A stretch of DNA of 64,000 bases from assembly GCF_001723175.1 (NCBI RefSeq), contig NC_064655.1, positions 124,001-188,000 of the forward strand, read 5' to 3'. Of the stretch, positions 46,956 to 57,702 are shown piece after piece. The position numbers and the translations under genes were made by a program. Within the stretch, counting starts at the first letter, position 1; the number at the start of each line of letters is the position of its first letter. The notes under the pieces are model-generated. The model saw only the letters and a program-made list of their open reading frames with translations. It was not told the origin of the DNA and made no database searches. Origin of the DNA: Penicillium oxalicum (Eukaryota > Ascomycota > Eurotiomycetes > Eurotiales > Aspergillaceae).

Positions 46956-48102
46956 TTAAGCTCCTTGGGAATCCAGAGATTGCTGGCGCCTACAATACAA
47001 ATGTAATCCTTTCAGTGCAGAGCATATCTCAACATCATCAGAATGGCTCGGAAGGCTATAGGTATCATAATCAAGCCACATCTGCCTTGTTCTCGGAGAT
47101 TCAGCATCTGCTAATGGTTTCCTGTGAAGTGCCATGGTCAGACAGATTCGATTATCGAAAAAAGAGAACTTACTCATTGCTATTGAACACTTCAAAGCCG
47201 GTGGAAATAATGAGCACAGGCCGAGCAAGATCGGCGATGATCTGCTTGACTGGGGCGGCAGCAAAGGGTGATATTACAATCGAGTCCTCGTCGATTTCCG
47301 CGAATCCTCCGGCACCGTGAGTCCCAACAATTTCGAATTCCTTCTTGGTCAGGATATCTTCTGCAACCTCTGTATACTCTGGGTCCTGGGCAAGTAACGG
47401 CAATGTTTCATTGCCACGGCAGAGTTGAGCAATAGTAAGAGCCATCGAGTGCTGGATCATGCAGCCCATCACATTTTTCACCTCCGAGTTCTCATCCCAA
47501 GAGTCGTGCTGCTTTTTCAGCCATTCAGGCGCGGAGCGGCAAAAATCACCGAGCCCGAAGCAGAGAACTTTCTTCACAGTCTTTTTACCAAGTACATCCT
47601 GGACCAAGGCTGCCAAGTGCTTGCAGGTCTTGCTATTCTGCCACAACAAGTGTTTCTGGTCAAAGACTTGCATAGGCTGTGCTATAAGCTCTCGAAAGTT
47701 TCGCGCAGTCTGATTGCTCCAATCCACAATGTAAGAGCATAGGTAGGTTTCGATTGGGCCGTTCGGTTGCGTTTTCACAAGTTGCCAATATTCTTGGTAC
47801 TTGACATGGGGTTTCCTAAGGAAAACTTAGATTGCAGGCTGAAATTGGGTCGGAATACCATATACGAACCAGATAGGATTCTGTACTTGGAACATGGGAT
47901 TGGAAATTTGGATTATGCCTCCATCGATTCGACGGACCGAGAATCGCTCCATCGTATAGGATTGACGCAATTGTTGTTCTATGTCTTCGAGATCCTTTCT
48001 CGTCCAAAGCCTGGCACCAGAACTGTACAGATCTGCGGCTCTTTGGCTACTGATCCGCCAATCTGTGCACCCGTAGTCGAGTGGTTTTAGGGTTTGTGGC
48101 AT
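46956..48102 (-). CDS. SRR1-like fungal protein, multi-exon
   Basis: The 5' part from ATG at 48102 (MPQTLKPLDYGCTDW) reads to a TAA near 47830, after which the same frame continues as KYQEYWQLVKTQPNGPIETY. Either a small intron spans that stop (a GTATAT donor at about 47866 with an acceptor at about 47800 is possible) or it is a nonsense mutation. The main exon carries the SRR1-type core: KVLCFGLGDF, IQHSMALTIAQLC, LAQDPEYT, and ADLARPVLIISTGFEVF. A second intron (47122-47173, GTAAGT donor, CACAG acceptor) joins NSNE to KPLADAESPRTRQMWLDYD. SRR1-like proteins are linked to circadian or stress regulation in other eukaryotes; the fungal paralogues have no defined role. Confidence 0.7.
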
Positions 48103-48889
48103 GGTGTCGTAGCTGCTGGTCGAGCAAGGGTGGGAACAAACCATGTGGTGAGTTGCCAGGAGGAAAAGCCCAAGATTGTTTGGAAAGGGGAAAAGTTTTT
48201 CGTGTATGAGGATCAGAAAAAAAAGGCTACTGAGCTGTGATACTCGATGATGGTCTGCTTTTGTGCATGGGTACCAATGTCGGATACAGCGGCAACGTTT
48301 GCTTTCAAGGGTCAAGAAAAAATCGACTACCGTGGGAGCTCTGTCTCCGACTACTTGACTAACTGCTTAGTTTAAGTAACAAGTAACTAGGTAAGGGGTC
48401 AAAAAAGCCAAGGCAAGAGGAAAAATAAAATTCCGATCATGGCGGCCCTGCTAGAAATCTCCCTTCCCATTTGGGTTAGCGCCCGGACGTGCTCAGAGTA
48501 TATTAGTTACTGGCCCAATGGGAACGCAGTGTGCTTCCCAACTCTCTCAGGTCCTAGTCTCGGGCCACATCAGGTGTTACACCACATTTCACACCAAATT
48601 CTACACCGCCTTTATCCTCTTGAGCGAATCCTCTTGAGAGCAATTTAGTCCTGTGACGTCTAACCAAAGAGCAAATGCCAGATAAGAAAGACGACGTCAT
48701 ATGAAGCCCCTCTTCGTACTGCACCCTTCCTATAACGGTCGTCCTAGTCCTAGCCTAGTCATGAAAACGCACAAGGCATACAGGGCTCTATGTGCAATAG
48801 GCTCTTTGTGGAAGAGGGCGTCGTATGAAATGGAGGTCCAACAAGACTAGGGAGTCCAGGAAGACCAGGGAGTCAAGACCAGAGGCCGT

Positions 48890-49055
48890 GGTCTCGTTGC
48901 CTGCTGCGGAAGTGGGTCACTGCAGGAGTGACGTGACCCACCCACTGCCGACCGCAGTGGGCGAAGACACCTCACTCCATTGGTCAACTAGGCTCATTGC
49001 CTGCTGAAGCGGGTCACGATCGAGAGTGATCTGAGTCACTACTGCAGTGGCCTCC
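48890..49055 (+). repeat. cluster of short inverted repeats
   Basis: GTGGGTCAC...GTGACCCAC (9-bp arms, 12-nt spacer) is followed by CCCACTGC...GCAGTGGG (8-bp arms). A diverged direct copy of TTGCCTGCTG...GGGTCAC lies at 48995-49030. It resembles a small word-array element; no target duplication was found. Confidence 0.55.
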
Positions 49056-49215
49056 TATTCGTCGGTCGTTGTTTGGCAAGACTCCCCTGCGGACACTAAC
49101 CGTGGCTGAGCTTGGGGCGGGCCGCAGGGAAACCTATTCCACAGTGATTTAAGAGTTGCTCTTTCCTCACCCATTCAAGCTTTGAAACATGCAGACTTCC
49201 CACTCAACGTTTACA

Positions 49216-49218
<3 letters not shown>

Positions 49219-49249
<31 letters not shown>
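49219..49249 (+). repeat. GT microsatellite
   Basis: About 15 GT/TG units. Confidence 0.95.
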
Positions 49250-49252
<3 letters not shown>

Positions 49253-49407
49253 TCATTTACCCTGACCCCTCACCGAAGTGATATGCAGGCTACCACAATT
49301 ATATATACATCTAGAATACATGTTTCGTGTACCACTTCCAAAACGAACTTAGAGCCTCGTCGGGGCCTGCCGTGGCCTAGTAGCCCTTATTGCTTGTCTT
49401 GCTGCCC

Positions 49408-49660
49408 TCATGGCGCGCGGCTTTGAAATCGCTGTGACGCTTCAGCGAAGTCCAAGACAGCCTCCACCGTCTTAGCACGTGAAGCAGTTCCCCTTTCTCC
49501 AGATCCTCCCAATAAGGTTATCATGCTGTTAAACGCGTCCCCGACCTTCCCCCGGAGCTCTCGGCGTAGATCTCGGAGTGAAGGACAATCTAGCAGAACA
49601 TGTATCACACTTTCCCGCCCCACCGCCAAGACGTTAGCGTGCGCCTTTTACCAATTGCAT
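49408..49660 (-). mobile_element. LINE (Tad-like) C-terminal fragment
   Basis: The minus frame reads ESVIHVLLDCPSLRDLRREL, matching the Cys/His-type C-terminal end of non-LTR retrotransposon polyproteins (E-x-x-x-H-x-L-x-x-C-P), then ends normally. Only the last 75 residues are present, as expected for a 5'-truncated insertion. No poly-A tail or target duplication is resolved. Confidence 0.6.
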
Positions 49661-49969
49661 CTGCTACAGTATACTGTATCAGCGAAGAATAGTACCCCGT
49701 ACTTCGAGAAACCACCGTGTCTCCTCCCGCGGTTACTACATAATCTGCGCAAAAGCTTTCCGCACTGCCAACCGGACTCGGTCACAGCCATTCAATTTCC
49801 GCTTGTGCTGGCATTGTACTGAATGTACTAGTGTATTGAGTCATTTTTCAAGTATTTTTAAATCACAAGAGATTCATCAAATCCTCATTGTCGACGATGC
49901 GTAGTAACTAGACAGATACTGAATTAATGCGTGAACAAATCAGCTGTCACCTGTGTATGACCCCGCACA

Positions 49970-50458
49970 TTAGGTAGAGATGCGGCCAGAGGATGGATAC
50001 AAGCCGATTTTCTCCATGACTTCATTTACCTGCTGTACATCTTCGTTGGAATCAACCCAAACTGCACCAAGAATAGCTTCCATGGTGGTGGCCAATGTGC
50101 TATCTGGCACATGCCTTTCTAGGTCTGGTCTTTGGTGGATAAATCTCTGCAAATCCAAGACTCTAGCCATAGAGGCTAGCTGCTTGTTGCAGGCGTAAGT
50201 CTGAAGCAGACTTGTCCCTTGCTCTGTTTATATTAGCCTGATGTCAAATCTTGAAGAGGTAAACATACCTGTGGTGTTGCCTTCACGATACCAACGACGA
50301 AGCAGCATAAGGGCGAGTATTTTGTCTCCTACTAAGGCGAGCCGCTCATTTCCTGCTGATGATAGCCCTGACTCTTCTAAAGCCTCTTCCAGCAATCCTT
50401 GGTCATGGAAATGATGTCCAATCACTTTCTCAAATTCTGGACTGGATTCTTGTCCCAT
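49970..50458 (-). CDS. RNase III-domain protein, two exons
   Basis: Start ATG at 50458 (MGQESSPEFEKVIGHHF); exon 1 to 50269; a 45-nt intron (50224-50268, GTATGT donor, GCTAAT branch, ACAG acceptor); exon 2 is 50223-49970; product 147 residues. It is a single RNase III fold: NERLALVGDKILAL corresponds to the family signature (NERLEFLGD), keeping the acidic Glu and Asp, and TTMEAILGAVWVDS matches the second acidic motif. No double-stranded-RNA-binding domain is present. Such short fungal RNase III-like proteins are common and may be structural or catalytic. An upstream ATG at 50518 in the same frame is an alternative start. Confidence 0.78.
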
Positions 50459-50876
50459 AGTCTTCAGTCTGATTGTAGTTTGTACAGTAAAAGGTGCAAA
50501 CCGATTTTTGAAAGTCATCGTGAGCTATATAAAAGATTTCATGGGGTCTCTGTAATAATGACGTTAGTATGAGCATTAGATAAAGGTGAACTGTCGTTCG
50601 TATCTGGTAGTCTACTTCATACCATGGTTGAAATGGCAAATTATAACCTTATCAAGCAAATTGGTAGGCGGTCTGCAAGGCAGAAATGCCTGACGACCAG
50701 CTCCTTAACTAGAGCTAGGTTATTAAGGCGAGGAACTATAAGTGATTTTGGAAATAGTGTACCTGACCTGTGAAGATTGAGATCTTTCTGATGGGAGAGG
50801 ATTCTATCGTAGAGGTTATCTACTCAGCGGGACTACAGTACCCCAATAGAATATCCACGCTACGGTCTTGGCAGCG

Positions 50877-51356
50877 TGTTACGGACCTCAAAGAAGCGCG
50901 GGGGCCGCAGTGAAAGGCGAAGCCTCAATAACGGCTCTACGCCAAGAAACCCTACGCCTCGGACAAACCCTCGAGGTTAGGGGATGGAATTACAAGGAAC
51001 AGCTCCACAAAAAGAACGCATCAACAAATGGAAAGGATGGAAAGGATGATGAAAAGACTAAGATCGGCAGGCTACTGAAGCGGGGTTCACTTCCCGGTGT
51101 TACCGCCCTCGTTAGTCAGCGGTCACCTGGTCCCGTAATTCTGCGGACTACATGCGAATACATGAAACAAACGCAAAACCGCTCCTGCCGTCACAGCAGC
51201 TATTTGAGTGACGACCGTGAGCCAATCATCTACGGACACTAAGGATTAGCGTTGTCACGTGCGTTTCGGTATACTTGGGCGTACCCCAGGGGAACCAAGG
51301 CAAAGACATTCAGGGCAGGAGCCGGAAACAGCCTGCGGCTAACCGACACGAACAGG
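50877..51356 (+). repeat. LTR-like family I copy with a 285-bp insertion
   Basis: TGTTACGGACCTCAAAG...GGGGGCCGCAG is interrupted at 50910, resumes at about 51196 with GCAGCTATTTGAG, and ends near CCGACACGAAC, where copia sequence begins. The insert 50911-51195 is flanked by a possible 4-bp GCAG duplication. Confidence 0.75.
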
Positions 51357-51889
51357 ACCGCATTATCGCCCGTATTGCTGTCTTCCTCTTTAAGATCCCT
51401 TCTATATAGTTAGAATTGGGATTAGGTTCCCTTTAAGGTGATCGAATTCTTGTTCCCATTATTCTTTCTAATAGAAATTGGCATTGTTGGATTTTGTTGG
51501 TTTTTCTAAGGATTTTGGGAGGTTTAGGTGGAATTCTGGGTGTTACCTCCGTTCTTCTTGATTCTGTTGTTGTACATTATGGTCCACCCTTCTGGCGGTG
51601 GTCCATTTAGATTGTCTATGTTCCTCTATAGGGCATTCACCCAGATACCTTTGATAGGCTTCCAATCTAGGGTTCGCGATATAATAACCAAATAGGCGCA
51701 GTCCTTAGTAGCATGGCCTTTTCTTCCGCAAAAGAGACAGTTACGGTTCGGAGCAACCTAATTTAGGCCTTCAGTCCATTCTTTTGCCCATTCCTGTAGC
51801 GATTTACCTCTCGGAGGCATATACTTCAACGGGAGGTATTTATATTTGTCTGACGAGAGTTTTGAGGATTTTCCGGTTATCGTGGTTAT

Positions 51890-52149
51890 TGTTAGGGGGT
51901 CTGTATCACAGGACAGAGAACCTGTTGGCTAGGCAGAGTGTCCAAGTCTATGGGGTCTGATTTCAAAGACTGAATCTTGGGGTCCGGGTAGACTCCACTA
52001 GTTTCCACAATATATACATAGAGGTTCCGCGTACCGAGTCCCCGTCGCCCCACATAGAGCCCTTTCATGGGGTTGTTACCCTAAGGCGACGCGGGGTAGA
52101 TTCGACCGTGAATCGTCTTGAGTCACCAAGTATGACTTGCGCCGTAACA
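51890..52149 (+). mobile_element. solo LTR, family III (copy 3)
   Basis: This 260-bp element runs TGTTAGGGGG to CCGTAACA and is inserted in the gag region of the decayed copia copy. A perfect GTTAT duplication lies at 51885-51889 and 52150-52154. The uninterrupted homologue is at about 60410-60420. Confidence 0.96.
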
Positions 52150-52449
52150 GTTATAACGCTCGAGAATTGGTCATTCACAATTTCCAGTTCATAGATTACC
52201 TTAGTGAAGGTTCGGAAAAGGTCTAGGGCGGTAATCTTTGCAATATTTTCGTATCTGTTAGAATAGTCTGCTAGTCTAGCAGCCACAAAGGTTAGGATAT
52301 CACTTTGTAATTCATCAAGAAGTAGGGAAACGATCATACCTAGGGCAAGTTGGACTTCTTTCGTTGCTTTGGTGTAGGCACTACGAAATTCATGCACAAA
52401 ATCGATTACCGATAGGTAGTCAGCTCAGTAGGTTCGTAGAACCCTGGTC

Positions 52450-52680
52450 TGTGAAGGGCTGTAGCAGAATTGATTCAATTGTACTAGGCCACATGCAGTT
52501 TACAACAATCTGGAGGAAAGAAAGAAGAAAGGACAGAAGTAGTCGCGGTCCTTAAGAGTGTCGATCCCTTATGCATGGAGTCCTCTAGAACCTCGTGATG
52601 GAATCGCTCAGAATCCTTCTACTAAGACGATATCCGAAGGCCATGGCACATGGTTTACCACCGGGCTCTGGCCCGTCACA
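52450..52680 (+). mobile_element. solo LTR of a fourth family
   Basis: This 231-bp element runs TGTGAAGGGC to CCCGTCACA with TGTGA/TCACA ends and is flanked by a perfect TGGTC duplication (52445-52449 and 52681-52685). Comparison with the intact gag region near 60705-60715 shows exactly this block as the insertion. No other copy is in the window. Confidence 0.95.
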
Positions 52681-53579
52681 TGGTCACCTTCTTTTTGCTA
52701 GGAATAAAGCCGGTGGTATAGAGGGCCTTTTTCAAGCCAATAACATATTCATCAGCGAATTTGCATCGGAATCTCATAGCTTTAACCATTGCATCGATAT
52801 CCTTCGAAATAGACTGTTGGAGCCACATCTATATGGCATGGGAGTGTTTGACCCAAGTTTCTGCTTCGTCAGATGTCACTTTGGGCATATCAAATTTTAG
52901 GTCAACGAGACGATGGAGTCCTTTCTTTTTAAGGATTTAGCATACATCTCTGAACCAGTCCTCGAAGTCTTCTGTTCTTTCCAACATTTCAAGTAGGTTA
53001 AGGGTGAATTCTTTAGGGGCGCCAGTAAGTTAGTTCACTAGCTAGCCTCGGGATTTCAGGTAAAGAACTTGCTGTAGTCCTCGCGAGATGCAGGGAATTC
53101 CTTAACACCGGCCGCTTGGCCAAGGTCTTCTTCAGCTATAGTTGGTATTTAGGAATATGATGATGGAGGTTTGGGTAAATTTGATGATTTAGGTAGGATT
53201 TGGAGATGGACTTTGGTAAGAAGGAAGGTTTGTGGGGGATGTGTGGTGTTAGTGTGTTGTTGATGTTGTTGTGGTGGGGTCTGAAGTGAAAGATGTTGAT
53301 GTTGTGGTGGTCCTAGCAAACATCAACAGACGCGTCTTTTCTTTTTGTTAATATTGAATTTGGCTTCCACAGCCTGGTTGAATTTGTTGTATTTGATGAG
53401 TTTCTGGCTTCCACAGCCTGGTTGGATTTGTTGATTTGTATTGAATTTGGTAATTTGAATTTGGTGATTTTGGTGATTATGGCTTCCACAGCCGAATTTG
53501 ATGAATTTGGCGATTGAAAATTTGAGAACTTGTGGTTTTCACAAATTCAGGCCTCACTATTGCGATCGGGCTCATAACC

Positions 53580-53758
53580 CGATAGACCTACAGGTCTACA
53601 AGGCAAGGAAGCAATCTGGAGGTGAGACAACTGGGATTGGGAAGTCTAGGGAGAAGGAAGAAGAGAGAGAGAAGGAAAACCCACGATGGGGGAAAAACCC
53701 TCAAGACACATGACCGCTGCTGGGCCTAGCAAACATCTGGAGAGGGCAAACTCTCTCA
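53580..53758 (-). repeat. 5' LTR of the decayed copia copy
   Basis: It is 179 bp and differs from the LTR at 55579-55757 at about two positions, one of them the terminal T changed to C. Confidence 0.93.
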
Positions 53759-54025
53759 GGCATTATGCCTCGGAGGACTCTGACGGTGATAGCTGGTTGA
53801 ATTGGAGGGCTAGACTGGATGAATGCTTCTTTAGTCGTGAATTTGAGGATTTGTTAGCTTAAAATCTTACCACTTGTCTCGACCTGACTACATCTTGGCA
53901 AAGTAAACATTGGGTATAACCTAGTTGGCTGCATACGTCTCAGTGGGGAGTCACTGTACTTTGGGTTCGAATTATGCTCAATAGAAATGCAATAGTATAA
54001 TACAGCAAGGAACAGGAAGTACAGT

Positions 54026-55573
54026 CTAAGACCCGAAGCCAACAAAGAAGCAACTGACAAAAGGACAATCAAGTGATGGCTTCTTGTAACCCGTGGAGCA
54101 GGTAGCCTTCGTAGCAGCTGTTGCAATATCCAATGGGCTGAATTGCATTCCAGGTGTTGACTGATAAGCGTCCAAGGTGTAGAATTTGAATGCACCAATG
54201 GCCATCTCTGTGAACATTGGCTCGCCTCGTTGATATTGAAGTAGGACAGGGAAGAGGAAATGCAGTGCGCCCTCCATGTTCATTTCCATTAGGTAATGTC
54301 TGTAATCGTCCTTTGGATTGAGAAGGTAGCCGAAAGTTTCTAGGGCCACAGTCCTGTAGCCACTTGCTTGGATACCCTGGATGACAGCTGTCAGGGAATA
54401 ATAATTGCGAAAACGGTATAGACACTGTCAGAAATGTTAGAAATCAACAACAATATCCATAGTTAGGGGCAATGCTCTAGCTCACGTTCGCAAGGGTGTC
54501 AACCTGAGAACAGAGACCGATGTTCGCAGCCACAATCTCCTTCACTCCTTTGCTAAGAAGGTCCCATTCCTTGTTCAGGATAGACCGCGCCTCGTCACCC
54601 TCTCTTGTAAAAGCAGACCGAAGGTACTCGGAAAATAAAGCTTTGGCCTTTTTGGAGATAGCTCTGGCCATAGTGGGGATATCCACCCATCGAATTTGCT
54701 CTAACAGGTCGTTTTTGGTATCCAGTGGGCAACTCCAGTCGACATTGAGAGACATGTAGAAGTTATAGAAGCGAGTCCGCAAAACCTCGAGCTCTTCCAG
54801 AATATTTTGGGCGGTGTCGGGCTTGGACAGGAGCTCTGTGAAGGGCTTTGCGATAAGATGGAGTGATTTCCTTAGTTGCGTATCAAGACTTTGCGTAAGA
54901 TCTTGTGACTTGACGTATCTTAAGCCGACCCGTCCTTTTCTTCGTGAATTCACTCTTTCCAAGGCGTGTTCAATTGCGGCGTACACGAAAGGGTCAGCCT
55001 CGTGTTCTTTGAGTTCCTGCATGCTATCAGAATACTTCATTTCAGGGCAGATTGGGCAACGAGAGCAAAGATGGCTTACTTTCAAGATGTCAGATAACCG
55101 TTTGACTGGTGCTCCGATAAAGATGGAATACATTCTCGCCTCTAGGTGTTTGTATTTGAAAAAGAAGGAGTCAATGAAGTCCGATGAAATGCCAAAAGCT
55201 TCAAGAAAGGCTCCCCGTATAAACTCGTTATAGAAAACCTTCCTGAACTCTTCCAAGCTGCTTTCGGAGAGCTTCCTTGCAATTGTCCTGGGGGCCTCTT
55301 CCAAAATCTGAGACCGACTGAGCTCCCTGAACTTTGAGTCTGGTAAACCGTGTCGTTGGGAAGGCGGTTCCAATCTATTCAATTGGGCATATTCCTCGTT
55401 GAAGAGACAATATTTGAAGAAAAGTGAATGTGGCCTGTGTCTTTGATCCAAGAGCTTCTTAGGTCGCCAACATATTGCTTTGTCCTGCAAGCTTTCTTCA
55501 TTCCCGGCGATTTGCTTATGTGGGGATACCGTAGAGTCGTCCACCAGTGTCTGTTCTGAGCTCAAAGATGAAC
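54026..55573 (-). pseudogene. RasGEF-like protein, split from its start by a copia insertion
   Basis: Exon 1 (to 54486) and exon 2 (54424-54026) join over a 61-nt intron (GTGAGC donor, GACAG acceptor). The C-terminal part (DTLANCLYRFRNYYSLTAV, then FGYLLNPKDDYRHYL and LHFLFPVLLQYQRGEPMF) resembles the end of a RasGEF catalytic domain, where a helix ending N-x-x-S-L-x-A-x-x-x-G-(L/I) precedes an L-x-x-P-x-x-x-Y-x-x-Y block. The family call is moderate. Upstream the frame stays open to the copia LTR at 55579 without an ATG. Across the element, at 61764-61800 on the same strand, an in-frame ATG (61800) lies 12 codons before the junction. Removing the element and one duplication gives one continuous frame of about 507 residues. 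Confidence 0.6.
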
Positions 55574-55578
55574 ATGAA

Positions 55579-55757
55579 TGATAGACCTACAGGTCTACAA
55601 GGCAAGGAAGCAATCTGGAGGCGAGACAACTGGGATTGGGAAGTCTAGGGAGAAGGAAGAAGAGAGAGAGAAGGAAAACCCACGATGGGGGAAAAACCCT
55701 CAAGACACATGACCGCTGCTGGGCCTAGCAAACATCTGGAGAGGGCAAACTCTCTCA
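55579..55757 (-). repeat. copia 3' LTR
   Basis: 179 bp; on the element strand it starts TGAGAGAGTTTGCCC and ends GACCTGTAGGTCTATCA. Near the end AGACCT-GT-AGGTCT is a perfect short palindrome. Confidence 0.97.
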
Positions 55758-55765
55758 CCCCCCCC
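55758..55765 (-). promoter_or_regulatory. polypurine tract
   Basis: Eight G residues on the element strand directly before the 3' LTR, the expected plus-strand primer position. Confidence 0.75.
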
Positions 55766-55962
55766 AGGACCAGCAGCAATGTGAATAATAACAACATGGT
55801 GGTGTGACATAATAAAATTTGGAAGGGGAGGGTTAGTTAGGATCTCTCATGCGCAATAATCTGGTACGATCATTTTGAAAAATCCCATTGGGCTTGGTTT
55901 TGGTAAGCATGTCAGCGGCATTGTCCTTGCTCGGGATACTGGTCAGTTGGATGAGGTTCTTT

Positions 55963-56502
55963 TTAATGAGGTCTCTGATCAAATGGTATCTCGTGCTGAT
56001 CCAGGATAATTTTTGGGCTGACTTTGGGGTTCATGACGGTCGTGATGGCATTGTCGGAATCACAAAATAGGGTGATTGGGATATTTTTGTCGAATTCTTC
56101 ATCTTGGTTCAATGGGGGCATAAGTAAAAGGTCAGCAGCAATTTTGGCAAGGTAAAGTCCCTCTTTCGCTGCGGTCGCAAGGGCACAGTATTCGGCCATA
56201 GTCGATGAGGCTGCCACGATGTCTTGTCTTTTTGAGCTCCATGAGATTGGGGCACCAGCAAAGAACCAAATGTATGCTTCGGTAGATTTTCCATCCTCTG
56301 CATCAGCGTACGATGAGTCGACAAATCCTTCCAGACCCTTTGAGGGTTCTTTTCCAAATGGGATTCCTAAATTTGTGGTGCCTGCAAGGTATTGCAACAA
56401 AACTTTGTACGCCACCATATCATCTTTCTCGGGTGTGCGTTGCGGCGCTGTAGTTTGGACACGGTCGCTGCAATATCCGGGCGCATTTTGATTGAGAGCC
56501 AA
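55963..56502 (-). pseudogene. copia RNase H region
   Basis: The frame reads SYADAEDGKSTEAYIWFFAG, PISWSSKRQDIVAASSTMAE and YCALATAAKEGLYL, the typical copia RNase H with its acidic residues. It is open on its own but out of frame with the reverse transcriptase upstream. The C-terminus ends in DSDNAITTVMNPKVSPKI. Confidence 0.88.
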
Positions 56503-56639
56503 CCGATCTTTCCCATCATTTTGGCATAGGCACCCTGATCGAATGCGTTATCCTCTGTTAGATCATTTGATGGGGGATTTTCCAAGAGGGATTCATTGGA
56601 ATTGGCGAAGGATTGCAATTTTCATAGCCCTCATCATGG

Positions 56640-57600
56640 ATTAAATTTGTCAAATAAGCCTGTTGGCTCATAAAGATGCAGCCAGAGGGTTCTTCAATCA
56701 CATCACATCCAAGAATCTTTTGAATGGGAGGGTCTTCAGCTTTCTTTTGTTCGAGAGGCCCTTTTTCATGAGTTCAATTGATCCTCATGTCCAGTTGCAG
56801 GATATCGTCCACGTAGATCATGACAAATATGGTATGGTCCTTGTTGGTAAAGATGCATGGTTCAGAGGGGATTGGAAAGGCCTAGGCTAGACAGGTCATC
56901 TTAAAAGTTCATGCCATAGATGCCCTGCTTGTCGCAATCCATAGAGCGCTGGTTGAGTACACACGCAAGGTCTTCACCTTTTGGGCCAAATTGTTCATGT
57001 CCAGTTGGTTGTTTCATGAATATGATGCGGTTGTCTATCGCGGCATTGAGGTAGGCTCCAATTACATCCCACTGTTCCTTTTCCAATTGCGGATAGCGCC
57101 ATGGTAATAAACAATTGGCTGACGCATCTGAGACAACCGGGGCATATCTTTCGTCAGGTTGGAAGTCTACGCCAGGACTTTGGCGGTTGCCACATACGAC
57201 CCATCTGGCTCGGAATTCCAAGACATACCCTTCGGTATCTTGTTTGATGTCGTAGACCCATTTGCCTGGGAGGATTTTGGTACCTTTTGGGGGTTCAGTC
57301 ACCAAGGTCATTGTGTTGGATGCTTCAAATTCTTTAATTGGGTCTCTTCAGCTTCAAGCCATTGGTCGGCGAATTGGGATTTCATGGCTTCCCTATGGGT
57401 TTGAGGGATTTTGACCATTGCCGACCGTATTATCTCAGTGGCTGTGCTTGATATGCCAGGTCCAATTGAGTTGTCTTCGGTAGATGCAGCGAAACATGAA
57501 CTTCCTTTGTTCTTCTTCATGATCTTCTTCAACTGGTCCTTTTGCAGTGTATCTGACCATACCTTCCATAAGTTGCTCGGGACATGTCTCCGCGAACTTC
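56640..57600 (-). pseudogene. copia reverse transcriptase region
   Basis: Pieces in several frames give KWVYDIKQDTEGYVLEFRAR, WVVCGNRQSPGVDF, YAPVVSDAS, and IYVDDIL (the catalytic YVDD encoded at 56804-56815). This is the RVT_2 type of Ty1/copia. The segments lie in at least three frames, so the polymerase cannot be made as one chain. Confidence 0.88.
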
Positions 57601-57702
57601 TTCTTACTGGAGAGATGGAGCGTCTCCGGTCGCTCGTGAAATCTGGTGATTTGTCGTGATAGTGTCGATAGGGTCCGCTGATGAAGCTTGTGACATCGGT
57701 GG

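Larger units (their letters stand above)
51357..53758 (-). mobile_element. decayed, truncated copia copy (5' LTR and gag)
   Basis: Colinear with 59900-61763 of the full-length element but lacking everything downstream of gag. It carries many C-to-T and G-to-A changes relative to that copy, often in CpA/TpG context. Two solo LTRs (51890-52149 and 52450-52680) are nested inside. Its own LTR (53580-53758) is almost unmutated. Confidence 0.9.
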
